A stretch of 64,000 bases of DNA, taken from NCBI GenBank assembly GCA_963169235.1, contig CAUJCX010000035.1, positions 248,001 to 312,000 of the forward strand, written 5' to 3'. Source of the stretch: Actinomycetota bacterium (GTDB lineage: Bacteria > Actinomycetota > Thermoleophilia > Miltoncostaeales > Miltoncostaeaceae). Position numbers and translations under genes: made by a program. Below, piece by piece: positions 17,897-25,813 of this stretch; within the stretch, counting starts at the first letter, position 1; every line of letters begins with the position of its first letter. Under the pieces are notes generated by a model, which saw only the letters and a program-made list of their open reading frames with translations, was not told the DNA's origin and did no database searches.

Positions 17897-19477
17897 TTAC
17901 GGGCCCTTCTCGGAGGTATCGGCGGCCGCGAGCGGCAGCCTCGCCGTGAAGTGCGCGCCGCGGTCCGTCGCGGGGTCGAGCACCAGCGTGCCGCCGTGCG
18001 CCTCCACGATGGCGCGGCTGATCGCCAGGCCCAGCCCGGAGCCCGGGAGGCCGCGGCTGCCGTCGCCGCGCTGGAACGCCCCGAATACGCGCTCGCGCTC
18101 GGCGGCGGGGATGCCCGGCCCGGAGTCGGCCACGCGGATCTCCACGTCGTGGTCACCCTGGCGCACCGTCACGTCGACGCGATCATCGGCGCAGCAGTAG
18201 GCGATGGCGTTACCCAGGAGGTTGTCGAGCACCTGGCCGACGCGCTGACCGTCCACCACGGCGTACACCGGCGCGTCGGGGAGGTCGGCGCTCACATGGA
18301 TGCCCCGGGCGCGCGCGGCCGGAACCGCGCTGGCCACCGCATGCCGCGCCAGGGCCGCGACGTCCTCGTGGTGGGGCACGAGGGCCAGCCCACCCGCCCG
18401 GGCCTGGGCCACCGTCAGCAGGTCGCCCACCATGCGATGGAGGCGCAGCGCGTTGCGGTGCGCCACGTCCACAGCGCCCCGCTGGGCGTGGCTCAGGTCG
18501 CCCGCCTCGCCGGCGGTCAGCAGCTCCAGGTAGCCCACGACGGACGTCAGCGGCGTGCGCAGCTCGTGCGATACGAGGGCCAGGAAGTCGTCGCGCGCCT
18601 GCAGCGCCCGGCGCTCGGCGGTGACGTCGCGATGCACGAACACCCGCCCCAGCCGACCTCCCGCCGCGTCGGTGACGGGGGCTGTGTACCGCACCACGGT
18701 GCGCGCCGGGGTGCCGTGGCGGTACTCCCACACCGACGTCTCGTCCACCGCGCTCGCCAGGCGGGTGAGCTCGGCGACGTACGCGTCAGCATCCTCGAGC
18801 GCCGCGATCTGGTGGGGCGACACGTGCGCGGGGTGCAGCGGGCCGAGCACCGTGCGGGACTCCCGGTAGCCGGGGTTGCACGCGATGTCCCGGCCGGCGT
18901 CGTCCACCAGCACGATGGCGTCGGGCGCGGCGTCCAGCACGGCCTGGGCGATGCCTGCCTGCCGGTGCGCCTCGTGCAGGGCCCGCACGCGTACCAATGC
19001 GGCGCCGGCCTGCCAGGCGAGCACCAGGAGGTCGTCCGCGACGCCGGGGGCCAGGGGACGCGGGACGTCGTGCAGGCGCAGGTTGCCCGTGGGCACGCTC
19101 GCGGCACGCAGTGGCGCCACCAGGACGCCTGGCACGTCGGCGTCCCACGCGAGGTCGTCGGCCACCAGGGCGCCGTCGGGACGGTCGACGAGCACGACCT
19201 CGGCCCCGGACGCGCACGCCAGGTCCACCGCGGCGTCCGAGACCGCGGCCAGGATCGCGTCCTCCGAGTCGGCCACGATCAGCGCCTGCGACGCCCTCAG
19301 CATGCATCCGCGGCGGCGTTCGGCCACCTCGCGCTCGCGCAGCATGCGCCGCAACGCGGCGTTCTGCGCCTCGAGCAGGGCGTTGGCGCCGGCCAGTCCC
19401 GTGGCGATGCGGGCCGCGTGGGGCGTGGCGGACGGGTGGGAGGCGACGTCGGTGGCGGGCATGGACGCCGTAGCCAT
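17897..19477 (-). CDS. Soluble GAF/PAS sensor histidine kinase (orphan)
   Basis: 526 residues with no membrane segment. A coiled N-terminus (30-60) leads into a GAF-like region (about 60-170), a PAS domain (about 175-290), a HisKA dimerisation domain with phospho-acceptor H304 in LVSHELRTPL, and a C-terminal HATPase_c domain with the N, G1 (DSGPGIP) and G2 (GSGLGLA) boxes. It autophosphorylates and should pass phosphate to a response regulator, but none is encoded nearby, so it is an orphan. The ATG at 19477 has GGGAGG about 14 bases upstream; an in-frame ATG five codons later is possible. Confidence 0.9.
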   Translation of the reverse strand: MATASMPATDVASHPSATPHAARIATGLAGANALLEAQNAALRRMLREREVAERRRGCMLRASQALIVADSEDAILAAVSDAAVDLACASGAEVVLVDRPDGALVADDLAWDADVPGVLVAPLRAASVPTGNLRLHDVPRPLAPGVADDLLVLAWQAGAALVRVRALHEAHRQAGIAQAVLDAAPDAIVLVDDAGRDIACNPGYRESRTVLGPLHPAHVSPHQIAALEDADAYVAELTRLASAVDETSVWEYRHGTPARTVVRYTAPVTDAAGGRLGRVFVHRDVTAERRALQARDDFLALVSHELRTPLTSVVGYLELLTAGEAGDLSHAQRGAVDVAHRNALRLHRMVGDLLTVAQARAGGLALVPHHEDVAALARHAVASAVPAARARGIHVSADLPDAPVYAVVDGQRVGQVLDNLLGNAIAYCCADDRVDVTVRQGDHDVEIRVADSGPGIPAAERERVFGAFQRGDGSRGLPGSGLGLAISRAIVEAHGGTLVLDPATDRGAHFTARLPLAAADTSEKGP

Positions 19478-19529
19478 CGGCGTTTCGGCCCCTCCCTTGA
19501 GCGCGGTATCCTGGTCCGCGAACTGGGGC

Positions 19530-19557
19530 TAAAGGTTTGGGCCCTTTCTGCCGATTG
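19530..19557 (+). promoter_or_regulatory. Sigma-28/WhiG-type promoter for the PilZ gene
   Basis: TAAA at 19530-19533, a 16-base spacer starting GGTTT and ending TTCT, then GCCGATTG at 19550-19557. The FliA/SigD/WhiG consensus is TAAA(GTTT)-N15-GCCGATAA, so both boxes match very well. A transcript would begin near 19563, leaving about 90 bases before the PilZ start codon. Confidence 0.75.
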
Positions 19558-19654
19558 GGCGTCCACACTGACGCCCGGCGCACCCCGCGCCGACGCACGC
19601 GTGAACAACCCCGCCCGCACAGCACGCGGGTCGGCGATTCCGGAGGACCGGTAC

Positions 19655-20059
19655 GTGAACGAGACATCCCAGCACGCCGCCGAGCAGGACGACGACCGCC
19701 GTCGCAGCCCCCGCTTGAGCGTCGCTCTTCCCGTCCGCATCGTTGCGGACGGTGAGCCGATCGCGGTGGAGACGGTCGACATCAGCGAGGACGGCGTTCT
19801 GCTGAGCGGTGCCGACTTCCCGCCCGGCGATCACGTGCGTCTGGAGATCGAGCTCGCCGAGGCCGGCTGGCGCAGTCTCGACGCCGAGGTGGTGCGCCGC
19901 GAGGAGGCCGAGAACGGCGACGACCGCCTGGCCGCCCGCTTCGCCCGCATCGCGACCGAGGGTGGGCGCAGCGCCATCCAGGCCTTCTTCGAGGCCCGCC
20001 TCGGCCCCGTCGCCGACGCCGTCGAGCCGCGTCGCTCGATGCCGGTGCACAACGCCTGA
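19655..20059 (+). CDS. PilZ-domain c-di-GMP-binding protein
   Basis: 134 residues. The start is fixed by GGAGG 8 bases before GTG 19655, although the frame stays open far upstream. PilZ hallmarks are intact: RRSPR (R16-x3-R20) and D42-x-S44-x2-G47 in VDISEDG, the two motifs that wrap intercalated c-di-GMP. A single PilZ domain fills the protein. Such proteins transmit c-di-GMP levels to motility, pili or polysaccharide machines. It is preceded by a sigma-28/WhiG-type promoter and followed by an 11-bp hairpin, so it is probably monocistronic. Confidence 0.88.
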   Translation: MNETSQHAAEQDDDRRRSPRLSVALPVRIVADGEPIAVETVDISEDGVLLSGADFPPGDHVRLEIELAEAGWRSLDAEVVRREEAENGDDRLAARFARIATEGGRSAIQAFFEARLGPVADAVEPRRSMPVHNA

Positions 20060-20069
20060 GACCGATGTC

Positions 20070-20105
20070 CGCCGGTCGCCGTCCCGTCCGCGGAGGCGAC
20101 CGGCG
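20070..20105 (+). terminator. Hairpin after the PilZ gene
   Basis: A perfect 11-bp inverted repeat, CGCCGGTCGCC at 20070-20080 and GGCGACCGGCG at 20095-20105, with a 14-base loop, starts 10 bases after the PilZ stop. No T-run follows, as is usual in very GC-rich actinobacteria. Confidence 0.65.
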
Positions 20106-20215
20106 TCGTAGGCCGTGACGCCTCCCGCGGCATCACGTCCCTCCGCGTGGCGTCCTCACGAGTTACGGCAGGGGTGCCGGCGGGTGCGTCCGCGCGACGC
20201 GGCCCCGCGGCGGGG

Positions 20216-20392
20216 TCAGCGGGTGACCACCTCGCCGACGCGCGCCTGAGCGGCGGCCAGGCGCTCCCACGCGCGCTCCTCGGCCCGGCGGTGCTCCTCG
20301 GCGGATGCGTACAGATGCGCCCCGCGGGACACGGAGAGGTAGTCGGACTGCGCCCGTGCGAGCTCGCTGACCGGATCCGTCTCAACCGTCAT
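20216..20392 (-). CDS. Small charged helical protein
   Basis: 58 residues, not recognised. The ATG at 20392 has an excellent AGGAGG 6 bases upstream, which argues for a real gene. The product is helical and Glu/Ala/Arg-rich with no membrane segment. It lies between the PilZ gene (convergent) and the secreted protein gene at 20473. Function unknown. Confidence 0.6.
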   Translation of the reverse strand: MTVETDPVSELARAQSDYLSVSRGAHLYASAEEHRRAEERAWERLAAAQARVGEVVTR

Positions 20393-20472
20393 CGCGTTCC
20401 TCCTGCGACGTGCCCGCCGGATGGCAGGGTTGGGTGGATATCGGCATCGGCCGTCACGAATCGAGCTTCGCG

Positions 20473-20970
20473 TCAGCGGCGGGCGAGGGCCCGCTTGGTC
20501 TCGGGCCGGGAGGGTGCGACGCGGAAGCCGGTGCACGCCACGTGGGCGCTTGTGCGGCCGTCGACGAGGCGGGTGGAGGCCGTCAGGCAGACGCGGTACG
20601 CGCCCGGGGCCAGGTCGTCGGGGCGGAACTGCAGCCGTACCGCGCCCTCGGTCCAGCGGGCCCGCTCGCCGATGCCCTGACACGCGTCAGCGCTGACACC
20701 ACCGTCCGCCGCGGACTTCGTCACGAGGCCCGCGTCGCTGCCCGTCGTGGCGGTGGCGGACGCGTTCCCGGCGCGGTGCCAACGGGCCGTCACGGCTACG
20801 CGGCAGCCACCGCTGGCGGGCGGCGCCATCACCTCGGCGGCGACGTCCAGCGTGCCGCCGGCGTACTGCGCGCTCATGCCGCTGATGGGAGCGCCCTGGG
20901 CGCTTCCCGCCGCCGCGGCCGCGAGGGCCGCGACGGCGAGGGATGCACGGAGGATGTGCGGCGCGCTCAT
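20473..20970 (-). CDS. Secreted hypothetical protein
   Basis: 165 residues with a clear signal peptide: Ala-rich hydrophobic core and cleavage near AQG-AP at about residue 27. The mature part has two or three cysteines (GGCRV, DACQG, VACTG, CLTAS) that could form disulfides and a beta-rich pattern, perhaps an Ig-like or jelly-roll fold. No family recognised. The ribosome binding site before ATG 20970 (AAGGAC) is very close, so the start is moderately certain. Confidence 0.65.
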   Translation of the reverse strand: MSAPHILRASLAVAALAAAAAGSAQGAPISGMSAQYAGGTLDVAAEVMAPPASGGCRVAVTARWHRAGNASATATTGSDAGLVTKSAADGGVSADACQGIGERARWTEGAVRLQFRPDDLAPGAYRVCLTASTRLVDGRTSAHVACTGFRVAPSRPETKRALARR

Positions 20971-21084
20971 GTCCTTCCCATCGCCCCAGACGGGGCCTGT
21001 CGTCACCGCGGGTAGAGGAACTACCATGCCCCCGCGGCGGCTAGGCTTCGCGTCGCCGTCGTCACACCGCCCAAGGAGCGTGCA

Positions 21085-21900
21085 TTGGCCACCGTCACCC
21101 CGCCCTCGACCGAATCCACCGGCCGTCTGCGGCTGTGCGCCGGCTGGCCGCTGGCGCGCCGTGCGGGCATGGGCACCATCCGCTTCGGCGGCGCGGCCAT
21201 GACGCGTCGCATGCTGGACGCTGCGGGTGTGGGGCAGAGCTCCCGGGTGGTCGACCTCGCGCCGGGGCGTGGCGCCACGGGCGCGCTGCTCAACGGCGTC
21301 AACCTGCACTCATACACCGCGGTGTGCGGCACGCCCGCCGTGGCCGCCGCGGTGCGCGGGCGCATCGACGGCCTCGAGCGCCGCACCGTCATCGGCACGC
21401 CGGACGCCACGGGCCTTCCCGACGGGGAGGCGTCCGCCGTCATCGCCGAGACGCTCCTCACCGGCCTGTCCGACCCGGGCAAGGAAGCGGTGCTGCGCGA
21501 GACCGCGCGCATCCTGCGTCCCGGAGGGTGCGCCGCGTTCCACGAGCTGGCCATCGTGGACGACCCCTGGGCGCGGGGAGCCCTGCCCCTGCGCGACCTG
21601 CTGGCGGCTCCCGCGCGGGGTGGCCTGCGGCCGCTGAACGTGCGGGGGTGGCGCGACCTGGTCGCCCCGGCGGGGCTGGAGGTTGTGGGCGCCAGCCTGG
21701 GGACGTTCACGCCGCCCGACCTGGCGGAGGCCCTGCGCGATGCGACGGGACGCGACAAGCTCCTCATCGCCGCGCGCCTCATGCTGCCGGGGCGGGTGGC
21801 GCCCCGCTGGCGCGCGGTGGCCTACGAGCTCGACGCGCACGCCGCCGAGCTCGCGAGCATCGTGCTGGTCGTGCGCCGGCCCGTGCTCGCCCTCGCCTGA
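21085..21900 (+). CDS. SAM-dependent methyltransferase, class I
   Basis: 271 residues from TTG 21085, chosen because AAGGAG lies 6 bases before it. Residues about 50-60 (VVDLAPGRGATG) form the SAM-binding motif I, with the later LPDGEASAVIAE and ILRPGG segments as motifs II and III. The substrate cannot be told; overall it resembles small-molecule methyltransferases of the UbiE/COQ5 type. Convergent with the sigma factor gene at 21907, with only 6 bases between stops. Confidence 0.78.
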   Translation: MATVTPPSTESTGRLRLCAGWPLARRAGMGTIRFGGAAMTRRMLDAAGVGQSSRVVDLAPGRGATGALLNGVNLHSYTAVCGTPAVAAAVRGRIDGLERRTVIGTPDATGLPDGEASAVIAETLLTGLSDPGKEAVLRETARILRPGGCAAFHELAIVDDPWARGALPLRDLLAAPARGGLRPLNVRGWRDLVAPAGLEVVGASLGTFTPPDLAEALRDATGRDKLLIAARLMLPGRVAPRWRAVAYELDAHAAELASIVLVVRRPVLALA

Positions 21901-21906
21901 CCGCCG

Positions 21907-22494
21907 TCAGGCGGCCAGGACGTCCCGCACCGACTCCTGCAGGCGGCGCCGCGCCCGGTGGGTGCGCACGCGGGTCGCGCCCGGCGTCAACTGCATCACC
22001 TGGGCGATCTCGGCCGGGGACTGCCCGGCCAGGTCGCGGACGGCCACCTCGCGGTAGGTGTCCTCGAGCGCCGCGACGGCACCCATCAGCGCCTTGCCCA
22101 CCTCGGCCGCGACGGTGGCCCCGAACGGGTCGGCCAGGTCGTCGGCGACGGGCGGCAGCTCGTCCATGGGGACGGGCGCCTTGGCCCGCCGGGCACCGGC
22201 ACGGTAGGCCTCGTTACGGGCGATGGTGCTGAGCCAGGCGGCCAGGTCGTCACCGTGGAAGCGCGGCAGGCTGCGGAACGCCCGCACCCATGCCTCCTGC
22301 GTCGCGTCCTGGGCGTCGTGGTGATCACGCAGGATCGCCCGGCACACGCGGTACATGCGGGCGTCGTAGCGGTCCACGATCTCCCGCGAGGCGGAGGGGT
22401 CGCCGTCCACGGCGCGCGCCACCAGGCGGGCGTCGCGGCTGGGCGCGAGGGGCGTGGCGGAGGTGTTCTCGGCGGTGATCGTGGAGGGCGTCAT
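21907..22494 (-). CDS. ECF-type RNA polymerase sigma factor
   Basis: 195 residues. Region 2 is seen in DAQDATQEAWVRAFRSL and the following tryptophan-containing helix, and region 4 in LEDTYREVAVRDLAG and IAQVMQLTPGATRVRTHRAR near the C-terminus. ECF sigma factors redirect RNA polymerase to stress or envelope regulons, usually held by an anti-sigma factor. GGAG lies 7 bases before ATG 22494 and is partly covered by an inverted repeat (22504-22529). The anti-sigma gene at 22616 is divergent, so either sigma factor of this locus could be its partner. Confidence 0.88.
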   Translation of the reverse strand: MTPSTITAENTSATPLAPSRDARLVARAVDGDPSASREIVDRYDARMYRVCRAILRDHHDAQDATQEAWVRAFRSLPRFHGDDLAAWLSTIARNEAYRAGARRAKAPVPMDELPPVADDLADPFGATVAAEVGKALMGAVAALEDTYREVAVRDLAGQSPAEIAQVMQLTPGATRVRTHRARRRLQESVRDVLAA

Positions 22495-22503
22495 CTCGGG
22501 GCT

Positions 22504-22529
22504 CCAGGTGTCGTTGTCCGTACACCTGG
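22504..22529 (-). promoter_or_regulatory. Perfect inverted repeat in the leader of the ECF sigma gene
   Basis: CCAGGTGT at 22504-22511 and ACACCTGG at 22522-22529, spacer 10 bases, located 10 bases before the sigma start codon. On the sigma mRNA the proximal arm overlaps the GG of the GGAG ribosome binding site. It could be a protein operator or a translation-controlling hairpin. Confidence 0.5.
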
Positions 22530-22615
22530 TCCGACGCGCACACCGCGCCGACAATTCCTCGTCGCCGGGGGAATAAAGTGGGGGCGTCGTTCGTCTCACT
22601 GCATTGGACGGTCGG

Positions 22616-22873
22616 ATGTCGTCGGATCCGCATTCATGTAGACGTCTCGAGGCGCTGCTCGACCGGGAGCTCGACGGCGAGCTGACCTCCGAGCAGCGCG
22701 ACTTCATGTCCGCGCACCTCGCCTCGTGCCCCGCGTGCCGCGAGCGGCGCTCGTTCCACGTCGGCGTGCGCACGGCCATCGATACGGCGCTGCAGGACGA
22801 GTCGATGCCCAGCGGCATGGCCGCGCGCATGCTGCACCGTCTCGACGAGCTGCAGGCGGAGGACGAGGCGTGA
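22616..22873 (+). CDS. Zinc-binding anti-sigma factor (ZAS/zf-HC2 domain)
   Basis: 85 residues from ATG 22616 (a TTG at 22604 is possible). C8 and the H34-x3-C38-x2-C41 cluster (HLASCPAC) form the zinc-binding anti-sigma signature known from RsrA and related factors; in RsrA-type proteins oxidation of these cysteines frees the sigma factor. There is no membrane segment, so it is cytoplasmic. The stop overlaps the start of the next gene, a sigma factor (GTGA), which makes that sigma its likely partner. Confidence 0.85.
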   Translation: MSSDPHSCRRLEALLDRELDGELTSEQRDFMSAHLASCPACRERRSFHVGVRTAIDTALQDESMPSGMAARMLHRLDELQAEDEA

Positions 22874-23847
22874 CGGCCCGCAGCACCGTGCGCCGCCGGG
22901 CGTTCGAATCGTTCTTCGTGGAAGAGATGCCGGTGCTGTACCGCGCCGCCCGGCGCCGCGTGCGCAACGACGCGGACGCGGAGGACCTGGTGCAGGAGAC
23001 GATGCTGCGCGCATACCGTTCTTTCGACGCGGACGCGCCTCCGGACAACCCCGCCGCGTGGTGTCACACCATCCTCACCAACCTGATCACCGATCGGGCG
23101 CGGGCCGCGCAGCGCACGCCGGACACGATGTCGGTCGACGACGAGGGCGCAGGTTTGTACGACCGGCTCGAGGCGGGACGCGAGACCGGCATGTTCAGCG
23201 ACCCCCAGCGGCTGGTGGAGCGGTGGAGCAACCAGACCGAGGTGCGGGCGGCGATGGGGACGCTGCCGGAGTGGGCCCGCGACGTGCTGGTGCTGTCGCA
23301 CGTGCGGGGGCTCCGCTACCGCGAGATCGCGAAGGCCTTGGGCGTGCCCGAGGGCACGGTGATGAGCCGGCTGGCCCGCGCCCGGCGCGCCCTCGAGCGC
23401 GCGCTGGCCGATCGCGCGGGTTTGCCCGACCGGGCTCGGGCCCGCCTGGAGGCCCCGGCCCCCGAGTCGGCGCCGCGCCTCGACAAGATGAAGCAGTCGT
23501 GGGGCACCGTGCCGCCGGCGTTCGCCGCGCTGGCCGCCGACCCGGCGCTCTTGGACGCGGCCTCGCGCATGATGCAGAGCGTGGTCGCCGACGGCGCCCT
23601 CTCAGCCGCGGTGAAACGCGCGCTGCTGGCGTCGCTGGCGGGCAGCCCCCCCGACCCGGCCGACCGTCCCCTGACCGCCCTGGCCGGGTTCGTGGCCGCG
23701 GCCTCCGCCGACCCGGCGGGCCTCAGCCGCAGCGACTACGAGCTGCTGTACGCGGAGGGGTGGAGCGAGCCACAGGTCATGGAGGCGCTGCACCTGTCGG
23801 CGTTCGCGCCGTACATGAGCACCATGAACGCGGCGCTCGGGGGCTGA
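22870..23847 (+). CDS. ECF-type sigma factor with C-terminal AhpD/CMD-like extension
   Basis: 325 residues, far longer than a normal ECF sigma (about 190). Region 2 (EDLVQETMLRAYRSF) and region 4 (IAKALGVPEGTVMSRLARAR) occupy about residues 10-190. The last about 115 residues resemble the AhpD-like/carboxymuconolactone decarboxylase fold: a start like SWGTVPPAFAALAADPALLD and an end like LLYAEGWSEPQVMEALHLSA then MNAALG. The peroxidase CxxC segment is missing, so any such domain is non-catalytic. GTG 22870 overlaps the anti-sigma stop. ECF41/ECF56 sigmas carry other C-terminal domains (SnoaL-like) that tune activity; a sensing or regulatory role here is inference. Confidence 0.82.
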   Translation: MTARSTVRRRAFESFFVEEMPVLYRAARRRVRNDADAEDLVQETMLRAYRSFDADAPPDNPAAWCHTILTNLITDRARAAQRTPDTMSVDDEGAGLYDRLEAGRETGMFSDPQRLVERWSNQTEVRAAMGTLPEWARDVLVLSHVRGLRYREIAKALGVPEGTVMSRLARARRALERALADRAGLPDRARARLEAPAPESAPRLDKMKQSWGTVPPAFAALAADPALLDAASRMMQSVVADGALSAAVKRALLASLAGSPPDPADRPLTALAGFVAAASADPAGLSRSDYELLYAEGWSEPQVMEALHLSAFAPYMSTMNAALGG

Positions 23848-23854
23848 CGGCGGC

Positions 23855-25192
23855 GTGGCGACGCCGGTCCCCGAGGTCGAGGCCTGCGTCGTGGGAGGGG
23901 GCCTCGGCGCGCTGATGGCCCACACGGCGTTGCGCTTCCGCGGCCTCGGCTGCGAGGACGTCGCCGTCGTGGGCGCCCACGACGACCCGTTCGCGACGTA
24001 CCGCCGGCACGCGTGGGGCGTCGGCCAGCGCGTGACGTACGCCGACCCACTGGGGCACTTCCTGCCGGCCGACTGGCCCGGCCCCGCCGTGCTCGACGTG
24101 GTCGCCCGGCCGGGGATGGCGTCGCTGCGCCGATTGGCGGGCGGAGGGCCGGCGGCGGGCGTGGCCGACACGGTGGCGCAGGCGCGGGCGGTCGCCCGCC
24201 GCCTGGGCTACGTCCGCAGCTTCACCCGCCGCGTCGTGGCCGACGTGGTGCGCGCCACGGGGCCTGCGGGCCCGCACTTCGGGGTGTACGCCGACGACGG
24301 GGCCCTGGTGCTGCGCGCGCGCCACGTGCTTCTGGCCCTCGGCCACGGTCCGCCCGTGTTCCCCCCGGTGCTCGACGCCGCCCGCGGCCATCCGCTGATG
24401 CGCGACCGGGTGGTGCACGCGTACGAGCCGAAGCGGTACGTACGTGGCGGGCGGTACCTGGTGATCGGCGCCGGCCTCGCGGCCGTGAACGAGTGGGTCA
24501 ACGCCCTGGCCGCGGGCGCGGAGTGCATCGCGGTGCGCCGTCCCGACGTGGAGGGGGAGGATCTGGGGGCGCCCCAGTGCCTGTTCGAGGCGCTCGGCAT
24601 CGACGCGTACTCCGGGCTCACGCACGACCAGCGCCTGGGCATCCTGGGCCGCGTGCTGCGGGGTGCGACGGCGTCGGGCGACGCATGGCGCACGGCCGTC
24701 ATCCGGGGCCACCACGACGGCAGGTTCCGGGAGGTGGTGGGGGAGGTCACGTCCGTCGCGCCGGGCCCCAGCGGGCTGGTGGCCGACTGCGCCCTGGCGG
24801 CAGGAGGGGACACCGGGCCGCTGCACGTCACCGGGGTCACGGTGGCCACCGGCTTCGACGCCGACCCCCGGGCCGTGCCGCTGCTGGCGCGCCTGGTGCT
24901 GCGGCACGCGCCGCCGATGACGGGGGGGCGGCTGGCGCTGCCGGGCAACTGCGGCCTGGTGCCGGTCGACCAGCCCGCGTCCCGGCTGTGCGTCGCGGGC
25001 TTCCACGCCGCGCTGGCCGTGCCCCACGCCGACACGCTGGCCGGCCTCAAGTACGTGGCGCGCCGCTTCGCCGACGACGTGGTGCGCGCCCGCGGCGGGC
25101 GGGGACGCGGCGTCGGCTCGCGGGCGCGCATGCACGCGGCGTGCGTCGGCTCCGCCCTGGGCGATCTGCGTCGCACGCCGGTGACGGCCTGA
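23855..25192 (+). CDS. FAD/NAD(P)-binding oxidoreductase
   Basis: 445 residues. The N-terminal CVVGGGLGALMA is a dinucleotide-binding GxGxxG-type loop, and a second one, YLVIGAGLAAVNEW, occurs near residue 205, as in two-dinucleotide flavin monooxygenase-like or thioredoxin-reductase-like proteins. The segment VATGFDAD near residue 330 is the typical ATG-containing FAD motif. The electron partner and substrate are unknown. The GTG start is 7 bases after the sigma-factor stop, so it is probably in the anti-sigma–sigma operon and could be part of its redox response. Confidence 0.78.
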   Translation: MATPVPEVEACVVGGGLGALMAHTALRFRGLGCEDVAVVGAHDDPFATYRRHAWGVGQRVTYADPLGHFLPADWPGPAVLDVVARPGMASLRRLAGGGPAAGVADTVAQARAVARRLGYVRSFTRRVVADVVRATGPAGPHFGVYADDGALVLRARHVLLALGHGPPVFPPVLDAARGHPLMRDRVVHAYEPKRYVRGGRYLVIGAGLAAVNEWVNALAAGAECIAVRRPDVEGEDLGAPQCLFEALGIDAYSGLTHDQRLGILGRVLRGATASGDAWRTAVIRGHHDGRFREVVGEVTSVAPGPSGLVADCALAAGGDTGPLHVTGVTVATGFDADPRAVPLLARLVLRHAPPMTGGRLALPGNCGLVPVDQPASRLCVAGFHAALAVPHADTLAGLKYVARRFADDVVRARGGRGRGVGSRARMHAACVGSALGDLRRTPVTA

Positions 25193-25193
25193 C

Positions 25194-25781
25194 ATGTGCC
25201 CGACGCTCCTGGGACGGTTGCACACCCGCCTGGCCATGGTCGCGCTGCCCGCCGTGGCGGCTGCCATCGCGTTCTGGATGGGCGCCGGGGCACACTGGCT
25301 CGCGCTGGCGGGGATGTGGCTCGTGCTGGGAGCCGCCGTCGATGCGGGCCTGTACCGGCCGCTGGTGCGCTGGCAACCCGGCGTCCTGACGGTGGGGATG
25401 GGGCTGGCCGAATGGATCCTGGTCGCGGGGGTGGCCCACGCCGTGCACCTGGGCATCGGCGTCGTGGCGCTGAGCGTCGCCTACTGGAGCGGCTGGCTGG
25501 TGGGCCACGCCGTGCGCCTCGCGGTGCTGCCGGTGGTGTTCGTCACGCGCCAGGAGGAGGGGGGAGAGGTGGGGCGGCCCCGCTGGTGGATCCCCGCCGG
25601 GCAGCACGTGCGTCCCCCCGCGCCCGACCGCGGCACCCCGCTGCCACCGCGCCTGTCCGGCCTGTGGACACATCCCACCAGTGACGGGCCCGCGTTGCCC
25701 CCGCCGTCGCATGTCGGGCCCATCCCCGCCGAGTTCCTGGCCGCCCTCGACGCCCTGCGTGAGCGTCGCCAGGAGGGGTAA
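25194..25781 (+). CDS. Four-helix membrane protein with Pro-rich cytoplasmic tail
   Basis: 195 residues, family not recognised. Four hydrophobic segments lie in the first about 115 residues, followed by a Pro/Arg-rich soluble tail. The ATG is one base after the oxidoreductase stop, so the two are probably cotranscribed. The TAA stop also forms part of the -35-like box of the downstream WhiG-type promoter. Confidence 0.65.
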   Translation: MCPTLLGRLHTRLAMVALPAVAAAIAFWMGAGAHWLALAGMWLVLGAAVDAGLYRPLVRWQPGVLTVGMGLAEWILVAGVAHAVHLGIGVVALSVAYWSGWLVGHAVRLAVLPVVFVTRQEEGGEVGRPRWWIPAGQHVRPPAPDRGTPLPPRLSGLWTHPTSDGPALPPPSHVGPIPAEFLAALDALRERRQEG

Positions 25782-25806
25782 CGGAAATCGGCGGTTCTGC
25801 CGATAG
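25779..25806 (+). promoter_or_regulatory. Sigma-28/WhiG-type promoter for the YjfB-like gene
   Basis: TAAC at 25779-25782, a 16-base spacer, then GCCGATAG at 25799-25806. Spacing, the GG after the first box, the TTCT before the second and the GCCGAT core equal those of the promoter at 19530. The TAA is also the stop codon of the upstream gene. Transcription would start about 1-3 bases before the start codon or just upstream of it, so the leader is very short. Confidence 0.65.
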
Positions 25807-25813
25807 GGGGAGC

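Noticed and set aside
17198-19654. Long open plus-strand frame running into the PilZ gene
   Set aside because: It is the complement of the short-form lipoprotein and the histidine kinase; the PilZ gene has its own promoter and ribosome binding site.
20437-20450. GCCGATAT on the minus strand upstream of the 58-residue protein gene
   Set aside because: The -35 position reads CTCG, not TAAA; one box alone is not enough in GC-rich DNA.
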